A stretch of DNA of 64,000 bases, taken from contig JAOVFP010000010.1 in the NCBI GenBank assembly GCA_025738555.1, positions 3,100,001 to 3,164,000 on the forward strand, read 5' to 3'. Shown piece after piece: positions 23,540 to 36,504 of the stretch (its first letter is position 1; each line of letters starts with the position of its first letter). The position numbers and the translations under genes were made by a program. The notes under the pieces are model-generated. The model did not search any database. It worked only from the letters and a program-made list of their open reading frames with translations, and was not told the DNA's origin. Source of the DNA: Cyathus striatus. Taxonomy: Eukaryota > Basidiomycota > Agaricomycetes > Agaricales > Nidulariaceae.

Positions 23540-24720
23540 AGCTGGAGCTGTTTTAATGAGCCAAGAGGAGTAAGAGTAAAACAGAAGAGTATTGATGACT
23601 TTGGAGGGGTAGGATAGAAGCTGAAGAAGTGGGAATGAAGCTAGAGATATATCAATAGTAGTGGAATAGTATTAACATATTAAGAGGTGTTTTAATGATA
23701 GTGAATGAGTAGAATCAAAGTTGAAGGAGGCAGAACAAAGCTAGAGCAATATTAATAGTTGGGGAAGAGTATTCATATAGTAGAGAGAGTATTAATGACA
23801 CTAGAAAATCATTAATAAAGCCAGAAGAGTATTAACAATACTGAAGGAGTGTTGATGAAGATAGATAACCATTAAAGATGTAGAATATGTATTTATGTGA
23901 CTGGGTAAGTAGTTTTGAAACTGAATGAATAGAATTAAAGCTGAAGAAGTCAGAATATAGCTAGAGCAATATTAATGATGGGGGAAAAGTATTAATACAG
24001 CTCCAAAAACCTATGAAGTAATCATAAAGTACTCACTGCAACAAAATCAAGCAAATATCCAAATATGAATAAAACACTGAAACAGGATGAAGCATTTATG
24101 AAACACATGCTGCAATCATATCAAGAAAATATTCTAATGTGAATTAAATACTGAAATAGAATGAAGCATTCATAAAGTACTCACTGCAATCATATGAAGC
24201 AAACATACCAATATGAAGCAAGCACTGAAACAGGATAAAGTATTTATGAACCACTCATGGAAATTATATCATCCAAACATCCAAACATGAATCAAGCACT
24301 GAAACAAGATGAAGCATTCATGAAGCACTCACTGCAATAACATCTAGTAAATATTCTAATATGAAGCAAATACTGAAACAGGATGAAGCATTCATGAAGC
24401 ACCTGCTGCAATCATATCAAGCAAATACCCAAACATGAAGCAAATACTGAAACAAGATGAAGCATTCATGAAGCACTTGCTGCAATCAAATCAAGCAAAT
24501 ATGCAAACATGAAGCAAACACTGAAACAGAATGAGGCATTCATGAAGCACTCCCTGCTATCATATCAAGCAAATACACAAATATGAAGCAAATACTGAAA
24601 CAGAATGAGTCATTCATGAAGCACTTGCTGCTATCATACCAAGCAAATCTCCAAACATGAAGCAAACACTGAAACAGGATGAAGCATTCTTGAAACACTT
24701 GCTGCAATCATTAAAGCTAT
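23540..24720. repeat. Two minisatellites, the second of about 74 bp
   Basis: At 23540-24000, degenerate units contain GAATGAAGCTAGAGCAATATTAATAG and similar. At about 24000-24720, around nine units of about 74 bp carry CTGAAACAGGATGAAGCATTCATGAAGCACTCACTGCAATCATATCAAGCAAATA-type sequence, with anchors at 24077, 24151, 24224, 24299, 24373 and 24448. No coding potential is seen. Confidence 0.75.
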
Positions 24721-24999
24721 TTCATATCTGCAGTTGCACATCTTCAAGCACTTTTACTGCAATTGCAGTAATGAATATAATAATGCTTGTTGGCACACCT
24801 TGTGTGGGAATGATATGGAGCATGAGAATTATGAGAAGTATGGAAAGTTTGTGATGCAGCTAGAAATGTGACACACGTGAAGAATGTGACAAACATGATG
24901 TGCAGGAAATATAGAGAGTGCAGAAATATATGATGCACACAAAGAATGTGACAAATCCCCTCTCTTTCTTCCTCCTTCCTGCATCACATTGGCAATGGT

Positions 25000-25870
25000 G
25001 CTGTAGGGAACCCTGCTGGCCTATGTACAAAACTACCTAATATACATAGTTCACTGGTCCCTGTATTTACTTTGATTAATTACAACTTACCTTACTCCTT
25101 ATACCCTGATCTTGGAACCCTAACAATATCCCACACCCTCAATTATTCCGATGATCACTACAAATTCCGATGAAATCCATATTATTACTAATTGATCAAT
25201 TATTACTCAGCAAGTGCTAAAGTTAACACATTAAGTAGTATTCTAAAACTGACATGCCCAAGTAAATGCCATACCTTCCCAAAGTGAAAAGCATGTGACT
25301 TAGAACTGACCAATCAAAATGCATGGCAAAGTGCTTACATTAATATTACCTTTTCTGATGCCACCACACACTCTTTATACATATTCCTTTCCTTTTTTCT
25401 TTATTCCTCTACCTTTATCTTTATTCCTTTACTATGAATCATTCTTACTTACTGTATTATTAATCATGGTATATATTTCTACCTAGGTAGTATCAAAAAG
25501 TATATAAACCCTCCTCATGTAGCTACATCCCTCAGTCAATTCCAGTTTGATTCACACTCACCATTTATCTGTTATTCACACTAAGCTTCTAGCTGTAGAA
25601 ACTTAGTGTACTCCTGCTCCTATCTGCTTAATACTCAGTACTGCTCAGTTTTATTATTAGCTAAAGCTCTCACAAAGGCAAGAACCTTAGCTAACTTTAC
25701 ATTTAATTCACGAAACACACCTTCACTACTTCCCTTAAAATTCTATACAAATTTTAATAACCCCATAAGACTTGTACCTTAATTCAACACCTCACAACAA
25801 ACTTGACAACTCATTTAGAATACCAGTGACAGATTGGATACTGTCATGCTCCATACTTAACAGTACACCT
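25000..25870 (+). repeat. Possible 5' LTR of the second gypsy element
   Basis: This AT-rich stretch lies just upstream of a decayed gag-like region. It contains a TATA-like AGTATATAAACCCTCC near 25498 followed by pyrimidine-rich leader-like sequence. It starts near TGTAGGGAACCC (25001). I found no second copy downstream of 35.7 kb and no clear end, so the LTR call rests on position and the TATA motif only. Confidence 0.3.
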
Positions 25871-25980
25871 TCAGACAAGTAGTCACCTTACAGTGCCATG
25901 TCATCTGGCTGCCCCCTCCCCTGTTTCACAAAATAGTGATGTGACACCACCCACATTTACTCTCCACCTGCCTTCCTGAA

Positions 25981-27173
25981 TAGTGAAGCAGATGAAGAGA
26001 GTGGGGAGTATATTGATAGTGGTTTGAAAAGTGAAAGAGGAGAGAGTGAGGAAGGTGAGGAAGGTAAGAAAGGTGAAGAAGGTATAGGACAGGAAGGGAA
26101 AGAGGAAATTGAAATGGAGGAATAAGCAGGCTCTATTAAACAGAAAAGGAAAGGGAAGGAAAGAAAAAATAAAGGGAGTGACAAGGATGAATATGAAAAT
26201 ATGGTTATCAGTAATTCCACCACCTCAACAAAGAAAAGTGGTATGTGATAATTATTTTTAAAAGTTAAACCTTATTCATTGTTTATAAATATTGTTATGA
26301 GAAGCTCTAGTCCAGTATGATCTAAAGAAATAATGTAAGGTTCATCTAAAGTTTCAGATATATTCTAATTGTTTGGTTGAATAATTTCTTATAAATTAGT
26401 AGGAGGTATGCTGCATGGAAATGCAACTGGAAATGTGGACAACTGGACAAATATAGTTGATCCTACTACTCCCCCTCACTCACTAAATAGTGGAACAGTA
26501 CAACTGTACATGACTCAGAATGAGTCAGATTTCAAATTTACTGAGCAATCTGGGATACCTCCAAAAACTATTTTAGTTCCATTTTCATATAAAATTAGTA
26601 ATGTTTTAAAGGCAGTGGCAACACTTATATCACTTCTCAAAAGTGAGCATTCATAAATTTATTAATATAAGTTATCAGTCAAAACTGACAAATGTACATG
26701 TATGATACTGCTAGTAAGAAATGGAATATTTTGGAGCACTATTCAATAGTCAATAAACAAGGTGCACTGAAGTAGCAGAGATAACAAAAACATAGTTTAT
26801 TTATTTGCAGTATTTCTTTTAATTATTGTATAAAATGTGTACTAACTTTCTTTTAGGCTAATTCAATTTCCTCTTATCAAGAAAATTTTACCAGTATTCC
26901 AAGTGCTCCAGTGACAGAGGTTGATAACAAGAGTTCTTCTGAGGAGTTTAATTACTTCACAGAGTACTTTGTAACTATCTGTGAAGTAAATACAGATTTA
27001 ATTGATGTTGAAAAATGGGATATTCATTTTGCTTGAAGGTTCCATAAAGAGGTTAAAAAAGTTCATACTTTTATTCAAAATATAAAAGCTAATAACAATC
27101 TTTAGCCACTAAGCTTGTTATATTTTATTAATAATTAATGATTTACTAATGAAAATAAAAGGTGTTGGAAAGT
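25981..27173 (+). pseudogene. Gag-like remnant of the second gypsy element
   Basis: Broken plus-strand reading includes a Glu/Gly-rich stretch (25985-26130), a Lys-rich stretch (26140-26190) and a piece at 26408-26656 (IVDPTTPPHSLNS, PFSYKISNVLKAVATLISLL). Another piece at 26880-27070 contains YFTEYFVTICEVNTDLIDVEKW. I do not recognise a defined domain. Assignment to gag follows from its position upstream of gypsy RNase H and integrase on the same strand. Confidence 0.35.
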
Positions 27174-29673
27174 GAGATTGATACACTTAGCCACATGTTT
27201 TAACTGAGTATTAGATAGTTAGTTGATAGTTAGTTGAAACTCTCTGAGAATAGATTGAGATTTTTAGCCTAAAATGACAGTCAGATGGTGTGTATCTGAG
27301 TATACTAAAAAACAATAGATTAAGCATCAGTCTGGAGTTCCAAGGGTAGTAACAGTAAAAGTAATGGTAGCAGGGGTGGTAGTGATAAAGGTAGTAGTAA
27401 CAAAAACACCACCAATAAGTGATTTAACAATTTTTTATTTTTTGACTTAGATTTTCTATGGACCCTGTCACCTAGACACTGCTACTTTTGTACAAAATAA
27501 ATTACTCCTTTAGTTTACTCTCAATTTCTTATTTATCTTACAAAAATGCTTATATTTGGTGTATAATGAAAACTGTAAGACAGAATTTTCTAAAAGTTAA
27601 AAATGCATGAAATATAAATTTTATCAAAAGGATTTTGGTCAGATTATGTAACACCTGCCTAATTAGGAAATATTTACATAATATAATTGCTTACACATTG
27701 AACATTCAAGCAATACCTTCAGGAATTCTGTGGTGCAACACTTTGCATGCTTGGATTCTTACTTGACTTTTACTTGACTCTCACCTAACTCCATGTGTAA
27801 CATGTTGGAAAATGTTGAGAAAAGCGTGATATGCTGGAAAATATTGGAAACAGCGTGACATGTGTGACAAGCATGGGGAAAATGTGACATATTGGAAAAC
27901 TGTCACATATCATAATCATCACACTTGCTACACTTTTCCTATGCTTGTCACACATGTCATGCTTTTTCCAACATTTTCCATTTTCTAACATGTCACACTT
28001 TCACACACATGTGTGACAATAGAGTCTAGGTATGGCTTAGTTTTTCAGCATGTCATACTTTTTTCAACATTTTCCAGCAGGTTACACATGTCACACTTTT
28101 TCAAACATGTCACGCTTTTTCAACATTTTCCAGCATGTCACACTTTTTCAACATGTTACACATGTCATACTTTTCCCTTGTCACATTGATTACCAATAAT
28201 GTATTGACAACTTGTTTATTCAACAAACAACTATCACTGATAGTCTAGTGAGAGTCCTATCAATTTAGTCTCAGATTACTATTGAGATCTGAGTGAGAGA
28301 GTTTTCAGTTTTGTGAAAATTTATCATTTAACTCTCACCTGACCCTTATCTAACTCTCATCTGACTGTCATTTCAGGCTAAAAATTTCAATTTACTCTCA
28401 CCTGACTCTCAATCTACTCTCAGAGAGTCTCAACTGACTATTGATACACATGTAAAAGAAAAGCAACATACCGTAAAATTAAATTCTTCTTGTGTCTCGA
28501 CTTCGAGACCCCAGTAACGAGCATGTTGAGAAAGGAAACCGTGGGGAGGGGCTGAGTTCCCGTGCCGCCTCCCATAATTAAACAAGGGATATATAAAAAA
28601 CTATTAAAAACATATGCCTCCGCGTTAGTACTGGTTTTAAATTCTTAAACCAATAAACAAAATATATTACTTTACCTTTCTAAAATAACGTTGCATTCAA
28701 TACATGAGTACCAAAAAGCCCAGAACGAACAAACTGACTAAATGACAAAGTCAGCGTGCGATACAATGGGTGGGGACTGATAGAAACACGGACTTACCAA
28801 ACCCTAAAGCCCAAACCACAAGACCCAGATCCTAGTCCACCAGAACACGAGAACAGTGAGCCTGAGCAATGACGAGACAATGAGACAACGAGACAGCGAG
28901 ACAGAGGGAGAGAGCGCGAGAAGTAGGGAAAGGAAGCAAGAAAGGAAAGAGAGTGAGTACCCCAACAGTCAGGAGTTCACGCAGGAGCGGGAACCCGACC
29001 CGAGAGGCCAACATAAATGAAATTGATATGAACGGATGACGCTGCCGCATCAGCTGATTACCCGATTAGGAAGGTAACCAATGGGACGCTCAAACGAGCA
29101 CGTGTCGCAGATAGGGAGTGCGTTGGGTTATGCGCACGATTGGTTGACCGCCGTCTGGGTGCTGATAACGCGTTACCTTATACACAGACCAGAGAAATGA
29201 CTGGAAGATACATCATATTTTATTACTACGCCATTTGTAAGTAAGTAGATAGAAAAAATGTATATAGTAGGGGAAGAGGGAAGAAATAAGGCAGAAACTG
29301 CCAGGCATTCTTCCCTCCCATAGACAGGGTGTGTAAAGACGAGAATCAGATATAGTTATGAGATGTTTTGATACCGAGAAATATGTACTGCGATACTGAA
29401 TTAAATCTGAACTTGACTTTGAATACTTTGACGCGAGAACGAAAATAGCCTAAGTTTAACTTGTCTATTTTTAACTTGATCTAAATTTGGACTTGAACAC
29501 AATTGCGCCCCTCGAACTTACTGACTTCGCACCTTGGGATTTAAAGTTGATTATTATATTTGAGATTTACATTCTAAGTATTTAATAAACTAACTACTCT
29601 CGTCGCGTGACTCAACACTATCAACTGACTCTCTGATAGTCAGTTAAAACATGTGGCCAAGTGTATCAACCTC
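27174..29673. mobile_element. Composite TIR element E5
   Basis: The left end GAGATTGATACACTTAGCC and right end AAGTGTATCAACCTC are inverted repeats of each other and continue for about 34 bp (CACATGTTTTAACTGA). The interior shares long blocks with E2: a TGTGACATGTTGGAAAA array, then the ATCACTGATAGTCTAGTGAGAGTCC region. It is enlarged by a 1.18-kb CpG-rich insert at 28442-29617. The flanking 8-mers (TGGAAAGT, AGATATAT) do not match, so the insertion site has been altered or one end was exchanged. It interrupts the second gypsy element. Confidence 0.75.
28442..29617. repeat. CpG-rich insert in E5, possible solo LTR
   Basis: Comparison with E2 (GACTATCAACTGACTC) shows an insert between GACTAT and ACTATCAACTG, leaving a duplication of ACTAT or CTAT. 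The insert starts TGATACAC and ends CTCAACA. Unlike nearly all of the window it is rich in CpG (for example ACGAGCATG, CGCGTGACTC, GCGCACGATTGG), which suggests little decay and a recent arrival. No coding region is seen; the frame at 28832-29050 is not credible. TG..CA ends with a 4- or 5-bp duplication fit a solo LTR, but no second copy is present. Confidence 0.5.
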
Positions 29674-30901
29674 AGATATATTCAAGGTACAGAAATACTC
29701 ATCAGATAGTCCTCTTCTCAACAGCAATTGGAAGCCTGCCTCATTAAGTGAAATTCATCCAAAAATTATTGTAAATTACATAGTATAATATTGCTAACTC
29801 TGATCATTTTTATTTTAATAGGTGGCTGTAGTATGTTACAATATATACTTTGAATCTAAAGATGACAGGAAATATCATGATATGTGTAATTGTCATGTTA
29901 ATATTATTCTTGATACTGTTAGAATACATTACAATATCAAACACAAATTAATTAATTCAATTTTTCTTTCTTTTAATAGATTGTAACTAAACCTTGACTG
30001 CCTCTCAGAGGTTTCAGCACACCTTACTTCCTTTTTTTTTATAAAATTTGATCTGAAATACTACTCTTTGCTAACAAAGGTATTCACAATCAAAGAGAGA
30101 GCTATGTGGTTTGTACATGGTTCTCAAAGAAGAAAAGTATTTACTATAGGAATGTCAAAATCTAGTCATTGTGACAGATGCACAGTATTTATTTGGAATG
30201 TTAAATGATGCTGAAGAAATGCTAAATGAAACTGTTAATTAATGGATAAACTATATAAGGACCAACTATTTCTTTACCTTGCAACATAAAGCTGAAAAGA
30301 CTTTTGAACCTGATAGTTTATCTAGAAGGAGGTATTGCCTGGGTAATGAGATAAAGCCAAAGTTTGATGATGGTTCAGAAGATGACTCAGATGAAATAAC
30401 ACTTGTAAAGGAACATGAGAATACTCCAGATTTATTATCTTTTGAATCATTTAAAGATATCATTGATTCTAGAACAGAATTTTATCAAGGTTTAGCCAGA
30501 GATGTATATAACTTTGAGTATGAGTTAGGATTAGCTAAAAAGAAATCAAATAGAAATGCTAAAATTCGTCAATAGATGTTGTCACATCCATAGTGTCCTT
30601 CTGAAACTAAAGTTTATCTTAACTTTGTTCATATGAAACAACCAGTAATTCCTGAGCTAGAGTTAAAGTATGACCTGGATATTCAACAAGATTATTCAGA
30701 AGAAAAGAGAAGTGATAGTGCAAAAGCATATAACCAAAAGTTAAAGAAAATTAAAGAATAGTTACAGGACAAGAAACAACCAGCTAATATGACTGACAAG
30801 AAATACTCATCATTTACTAGAACAGCTAGTCATTTATTCCTGAACAATGAATGATTCTATAGAAAGAACAATGGAAATGAACTGATAAGGATCATCAAAT
30901 G
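29674..30901 (+). pseudogene. Second Ty3/gypsy element: RNase H to integrase linker
   Basis: Plus-strand reading includes FFTLQHKAEKTFEPDSLSRR (about 30270-30330), the end of a gypsy RNase H domain where DGLSRR-type sequence is usual. An acidic linker follows, then pieces leading into the integrase N-terminus. hAT-3 interrupts the frame at 30902, and the sequence resumes at 34598. Several stops (for example at 30573 and 30761) make it non-functional. Confidence 0.7.
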
Positions 30902-31170
30902 TAGGGACTAACATGGATAAGCCGAATACCGGGTATGACCCGTACCTGGCTTATTTTTACAGGTTCGGGTCAGACCCGTACCCGCACAGTTCAGGACCCA
31001 CAGTGCCGTGGATAAAAATAGAAATTTTAATCTCAGCTGTGCTATTAATAAAAATAGAACCATTTCATTTAGTAATCATATCAATTTCCGTGTGACTGAC
31101 AGTTGGCTATGCGACCCTGAGATCTGCTGGCTATCTTTCTCCATCCCTGCTCCCTTCCCACCTTTGCACT

Positions 31171-34100
31171 ATGCCTAGGTGCAAGCAGGATCACTCTGCT
31201 GGTGTACCAGCTACAAAGGAGACATCTAATACTGTTGATAACACTCCAGCAGTTCATACTAGAACAACTATATTCTGTACACTTAGTCCAGAAGTAGTGG
31301 ATAGTGTTATCACTGCACCAGTTATTGTATCACCAATCAAAGTCCATAAAAGAGCCAAAGATGTTAAGATTAAAAATATAGAGGATTATGAAGTGTGGAA
31401 TTTGTCAGATGAGAAGATTATTAGTGTGTCATTATTTTTTTAAATGATAAACAAGATATCTCAAAATTTATTTAGAAGCAGCACGTACATCTTGGCGAGC
31501 AGATGTTTATAACCATTATAATGTGTTTGTTGAATGTAACACCACATCTGATGGTCAACCAGACAACATTGTGTTCATCTTCAGATGCAAAACCCATCCA
31601 GATAAAAAAAATCATCCAGATGTGACACGTGCACAAATGCGATTGTGCAATGGTACAAGTAACTTAAAGAGAGGTCAAGAAGCCTGCTTTGCTCGCTTTG
31701 GTAAACCATTGGTTGGGACCTCTTCTCAGTCTGAAGGAGTACCTGCTATAGACTATTCTGAGGCTGTCCATCATGCACTCATTGCTATACAATGTGCCAA
31801 GAATTATCGCCCATTCAATTCTGTTCTGGATGAAGAATATCAGATGGAAGTTGAAATGCTTCAGCCAGGGACCAAAATTCCACACTCAATTACTGTTAGC
31901 CATAATGTCCGAGCACTCTATATTGCATTTTCACAATGTGTTAAAGAATATTTTGCAGTAAGACATAAAATACAATTTTATTTTACTTATAGCAATTAGG
32001 CATTTCAGTCCATATTGCTTTGAATGGATGGACTGCACCAATCACTGTTTCTTACCTTGACTTGGTTGTTATCTGGCATGTGGATGGGAAAATTTACAGT
32101 GCTGTTTTGGAATTTATTTGGTAATTCATCATGCATTATTATATAGTGTTAACACTAATACTATATTCACAGGCTTACAGAAAAACATAGTGGTGAAAAT
32201 CTTGCAAAAGTTGTTTCTGATTGCTTGAAACACTTTGGTCTAGATGAATCTGTAAAAGTTTTCTTTGCAATAACAATATAAATTTTACTGAAATATTTTC
32301 AGATTCATGTTATTTGTATGGATAATGCTGCCAATTGTGATTCCTTAGCTCATATACTTCCTATTTACCTTCCCAAATTCCGAGGAATGGCATCTCGTAC
32401 TTGTTGTTTTGCCCATATTGTTAACTTGGTTGCCAAAGTAAGTAAATAAACACATTAATTCATAATTATACTTAGCATTTGTTTAGAGTTTCATTGCCTT
32501 TTTCTTCTGGAAGCCAAGAAAGAAGGTTGTTGAAATTGCAGATGATGCAATTCAATCAGTTATTGAAGAAGATGATAATACCGATCTAGACAATGATGAA
32601 GCTATCAGTGAAGAAGCAGATGCATCTAGTGATGTAACTTCTAATGATGATGAAAGGGAAATGCATGATAATGCAGCAATTAAAACTTTTGAAGGAAAGG
32701 CCATTCTAATTATGGAACAAGAAGACATTATAATTGAAGAAGGTGAACGCCAAATTGCACTTGGAATTTTTTCTAGAGTATATTTTATTTCATTATTATA
32801 TTCCAAATTTCTAATTTTGTTGTAGATTTCTGGACTGGCTTGCAGGGTTCATGATATAACAACATTGAAAGAGAAGTTCAACAAGCTTATTGAAGATGAT
32901 GAAGAGTTTTCTGGTAACACAAGAACTCTTGCACAATGAGTTTTGGAATTCAGATTTGGATTGTCTCTCAGCTCATATCTATTTTCGATCTATTATTGAG
33001 CAGTTAACTGGTAATTCCAACAACAATCTGAGTGGATTTCGTCTATCAGAAGAGCAGTGGAAACTTGCACATCAAGTTGAGGAAGTTCTACTTGTAAGTG
33101 AAAATTTAAATAAATTCTACTTTATTAATTTTTCTGCATTAGTTATTTCTGAGATTTACAGAATTATTTTCTAAGCAAGATGTTCCTCTTGTTGTTGATG
33201 CTCTTCCTGAGCTAGAACGTTTGAAGACATCACTAGAGCAGGCTAGAGATGACACTGATGCTGCTAATGTTATCCGTGTTGGAGCCCAAGCAGCACTTTT
33301 GATATTGGATAAATATTCTGTTTTTACAAGTGATTGTGAAGTTTACCAAGTAGTTATGGGTATACTTCTCCATTAATACTATTACTTTACTCTGATTATA
33401 TTTATTAACAGTTATGTGTCCAGACCAAAAGCTCAAGTGATTTAAGAATAATGGTCGCAACTTATCTGCTATCAAAGCTATCAAAGCTATTGTTATCAAA
33501 CGCTGGAAAGAAACCTATTTGCCAAATTCTAATGAATCTAATGCTGGCTCATCAGAGCCAAAGGTATCATTTAACTGTTCTTTGTTTGGATTTGACTGAT
33601 ATTATAATTTATTAAAGGTTTGACATTCAAGATATGATTCTGAGCACAATTTACCAAAACTCCATTAATACTATTACTTTACTCTGATTATATTTATTAA
33701 CAGTTATGTGTCCAGACCAAAAGCTCAAGTGATTTAAGGATAATGGTCGCAACTTATCTGCTATCAAAGCTATCAAAGCTATTGTTATCAAACGCTGGAA
33801 AGAAACCTATTTGCCAAATTCTAATAAATCTAATGCTGGCTCATCAGAGCCAAAGGTATCATTTAACTGTTCTTTGTTTGGATTTGACTGATATTATAAT
33901 TTATTAAAGGTTTGACATTCAAGATATGATTCTTTACCAAAACATTCTGTTGATACCATTGAAGCATATCTTGCAGAACCTCCTGTTCCAATATTCTCTA
34001 TTTCAGAAGCAAGTGGATATATTGAATTTTGGAACCGTGCACAGAAAATTCAACTAAATGTTGCACATATGGCATTTGACTTTTGTTCTGCCCCTAGTAT

Positions 34101-34340
34101 GTCTGCATATTTTTAAGTAATGATAAAATATCTAACATATATACAGCATCTTCAGTTGACTGTGAAAGAGCATTTTCATCTGGTCATTTGCAGATAAATC
34201 ATTTACAACACAATACTAGCTCACAAACATTTAAAGCCCAAATGGCATTGGGCTCATGGGCAAAGAGTCCATTATACCCTGGCTTTTCAGCTGCTACAGA
34301 AATTATTCAAGCCACAATGGGTAAAACATCTGAATCTTAA
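31171..34340 (+). pseudogene. hAT transposase of hAT-3, multi-exon
   Basis: Starts MPRCKQDHSAG at 31171. Recognisable parts in order: an N-terminal region ending VIVSPIKVHKR; NHYNVFVECN (about 31510); a long exon with KKNHPDVTRAQMRLCNG (possible degenerate BED-like zinc region). After a GT-AG intron comes ALNGWTAPITVSYLDL (about 32017), then HVICMDNAANCD (about 32306), CFAHIVNLVAK (about 32407), an acidic insert (32560-32760) and the hAT C-terminal dimerisation region SSVDCERAFSSGHLQINHLQ (about 34148-34210). It ends at 34340. Short introns separate the exons. The usual DGWT is NGWT here, while hAT-4 keeps DGWT, so the first catalytic acid is lost. A 292-bp internal duplication adds a second defect. 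Confidence 0.85.
33368..33942 (+). repeat. Tandem duplication of about 292 bp inside hAT-3
   Basis: The segment beginning CTCCATTAATACTATTAC at 33368 repeats at 33660 with almost no differences. The second unit lacks 9 bp (GAGCACAAT) near its end. It spans an intron and an exon, so it duplicates part of the transposase. The near identity implies a late event. Confidence 0.9.
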
Positions 34341-34597
34341 ACATTGAGTGAGAAAGAAGTGTACTATAATGTATTTTAGCTATGCAATTCACTTTATTTG
34401 TTGAATAAATTGCTTTTGAAAGCACATAAGATATTCAAACTTAAATTAATTAATTACATTATGTATGCCGAGCAAGTACTGTATGAAATGGTGCGGGTAC
34501 CCGCGGTGAACCCAGATCATGATCTGAATTATTTCATTATTTGCAGGTCGGGTATGGGTAGCAAATAGACACACCTGTGTTAGCCCCTAATCAAATG

Positions 34598-35736
34598 TAT
34601 ATGATGTCAGTTGCACATGACTATCTAGAACACAGAGGTGTTTATGCAACACATAAATTAATTGCAAATTGCTTCTGATGGCCAGAGATGAAAAAAGATA
34701 TTGGTTGGTATGTGAAAACTTGTGAAATTTGTCAGAAGTGTCAGAAACTTTTGATAGAAAATCAACCAGTTTTAACTCACATACCATCAATATTTCAAGT
34801 GCTCCATACTGATGTTGCATTTATGACACCCCATTCAAATGAATGTACATTTATTGTGCAAGGACATTATTCTTTATCTTCTTGATCGAAGTAAGAGCAT
34901 TAAGGACACAAAATGCAGATACTATTGATCAATGGCTTTTTGAAGACATTATGTGCTGATGGGGATGCATTAAAGAAATTGTTACAGATAATGGTACTCC
35001 CATTCTGAAAGCCATTTGATGATTAGAAGAAACATTTGGTGTTAAAGGCATAGCAATATCAGTATATAATTCTTCTGCTATTGGAAAAGTTGAATGTGCA
35101 CATTGAGATTTATGTCAGATTCTGTATAAAGCAACCAATGGTGAAACTCATAAATGTTACAAGTATTTACATCATGTACTATGAGCTGATTGAATTACAA
35201 CAAGAAAAGAAACTGGATGTTTACCATACTTCATAATAACTGAAGCACATCCAACATTGCTGCTAGATCTACAGAAAGCAACATGGTTAGTAAAATAGCT
35301 AGATAGAACAATCACAACAGATGAGTTGATTGAACTATAAGCACAAGCATTGGCAAAATATACTGAACATGTGGAACAAATAAGACAGCAGATTACTAAA
35401 GAAAAGATTAATAGAGTTCAACATTTAGAAATAGCCAATCAATATAAAATAAAGTGATATATATTTAAACCTGGGGACTTAGTGCTAGTCAGAAATACTG
35501 AAGTAGAAATGTCACTGGACAAAAAGATGAAATCTAGATTCTATGGACCAGAATATTCATGATTTTATAGATCTCTCAAAGAAAGGTCTGAAAGTATTGC
35601 AAGAGATCTATAAAATCATGAAGAAAGTCCTGAAGATCAAGAACCTTTACCTCTAACTTTTCACTCAAATGATATACAAGAAGGGGACTTAAACAAATAC
35701 ATTTCATCACCATCTGAAGATGAGCTCAGTAACTAA
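34598..35736 (+). pseudogene. Second Ty3/gypsy element: integrase
   Basis: Plus-strand reading gives the integrase zinc-binding module HDYLEHRGVYATHK .. TCEICQKCQ (34616-34745) and a core with VLHTDVAFM and EIVTDNGTP (about 34800-35000). A C-terminal region has KPGDLVLVRN near 35470, and the acidic end SSPSEDELSN stops at 35736. Many stops are TGA at positions where related integrases have Trp or Arg. Inactive. Confidence 0.85.
35557..35622. repeat. Inverted repeat, 20-bp arms
   Basis: CATGATTTTATAGATCTCT at about 35559 and its complement AGAGATCTATAAAATCATG at about 35602 are separated by about 25 bases. It lies within the gypsy integrase tail and would form a strong hairpin in DNA or RNA. 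Confidence 0.85.
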
Positions 35737-36504
35737 TGAATAAATGTAATAAATGATTAAACTAATGAAGGCTAAATCAACTATATCAAGCATTAGCTAA
35801 ATAGTATTAAAGAATGAGTAACTTACTTTTAAAGAGTCAGTTAACCTTGACAATGAGTTGGTAATCATGAAAGAACTAATGAATGTATCACTTACACATC
35901 CATGGAAACCAATCTTTTTTAAAGTATTGAAAGCGTAACCACCAGGAGAGAAATGAGGGTCTTTTGAAAATGTGCCCCTTTGCAACAAGGAGTGAACTAG
36001 CCAGTACTCTATCAAGTAAGATGGAATATCTCCTGTATGCATTGCCTCCCACTTCCTTTGGCATATAGATAGTCCATGCTTTGCAATTTTCAAGTGTTAG
36101 AACTTGTTGGTTTGTAATAGTAACTACTGGGGTTGGAATCTCCAACAAATTCTCTGGCCCATCAACAATGAAAATGAGAAGTTTCTTCAAAGATGCCTCC
36201 AATACAATATTATCAATCTCTGGAATGATAAGGGTCAGGTGGAGAGCATTGGAAACAATCTCCTTGATAATAATGAAAGCCAATGTAGAGAATGACATGA
36301 TGGTAGTAAGGGATAAAGATGCAAAGCAGCAAATAAGCAAAGTCCTAGAAGTTTAAATACTCTGGAAGAGAAATTTTACTACACATGACAATGTTTGAAA
36401 GCACAAAGATCATATTCAATAACAAACCATTATAGTTTCTAATAAAGTCACTAACTAATCACTATCCAAATAATTAAAATGGTGATGCATTTTAAACTAT
36501 ATAC

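Larger units (their letters stand above)
30902..34589 (+). mobile_element. hAT-3, structurally complete, 3,688 bp, TSD ATCAAATG
   Basis: Exact 8-bp duplications ATCAAATG lie at 30894-30901 and 34590-34597. The termini are TAGGGACTAACATGG and its imperfect inverse CTGTGTTAGCCCCTA. Subterminal GGGTATGACCCGTACC and GCGGGTACCCGCGG motifs flank the gene, as is common for hAT ends. It is inserted in the second gypsy pol, and the gypsy reading resumes directly after it. Confidence 0.95.

Noticed and set aside
27166..29681. 8-bp target duplication around E5
   Set aside because: TGGAAAGT and AGATATAT differ; the ends are good inverted repeats but the site is altered.
34600..35736. TGA read as tryptophan (altered genetic code)
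   Set aside because: TGG is also used for Trp in the same frames, some Trp sites show TAG, and other stops and frameshifts are present. Decay explains it better.
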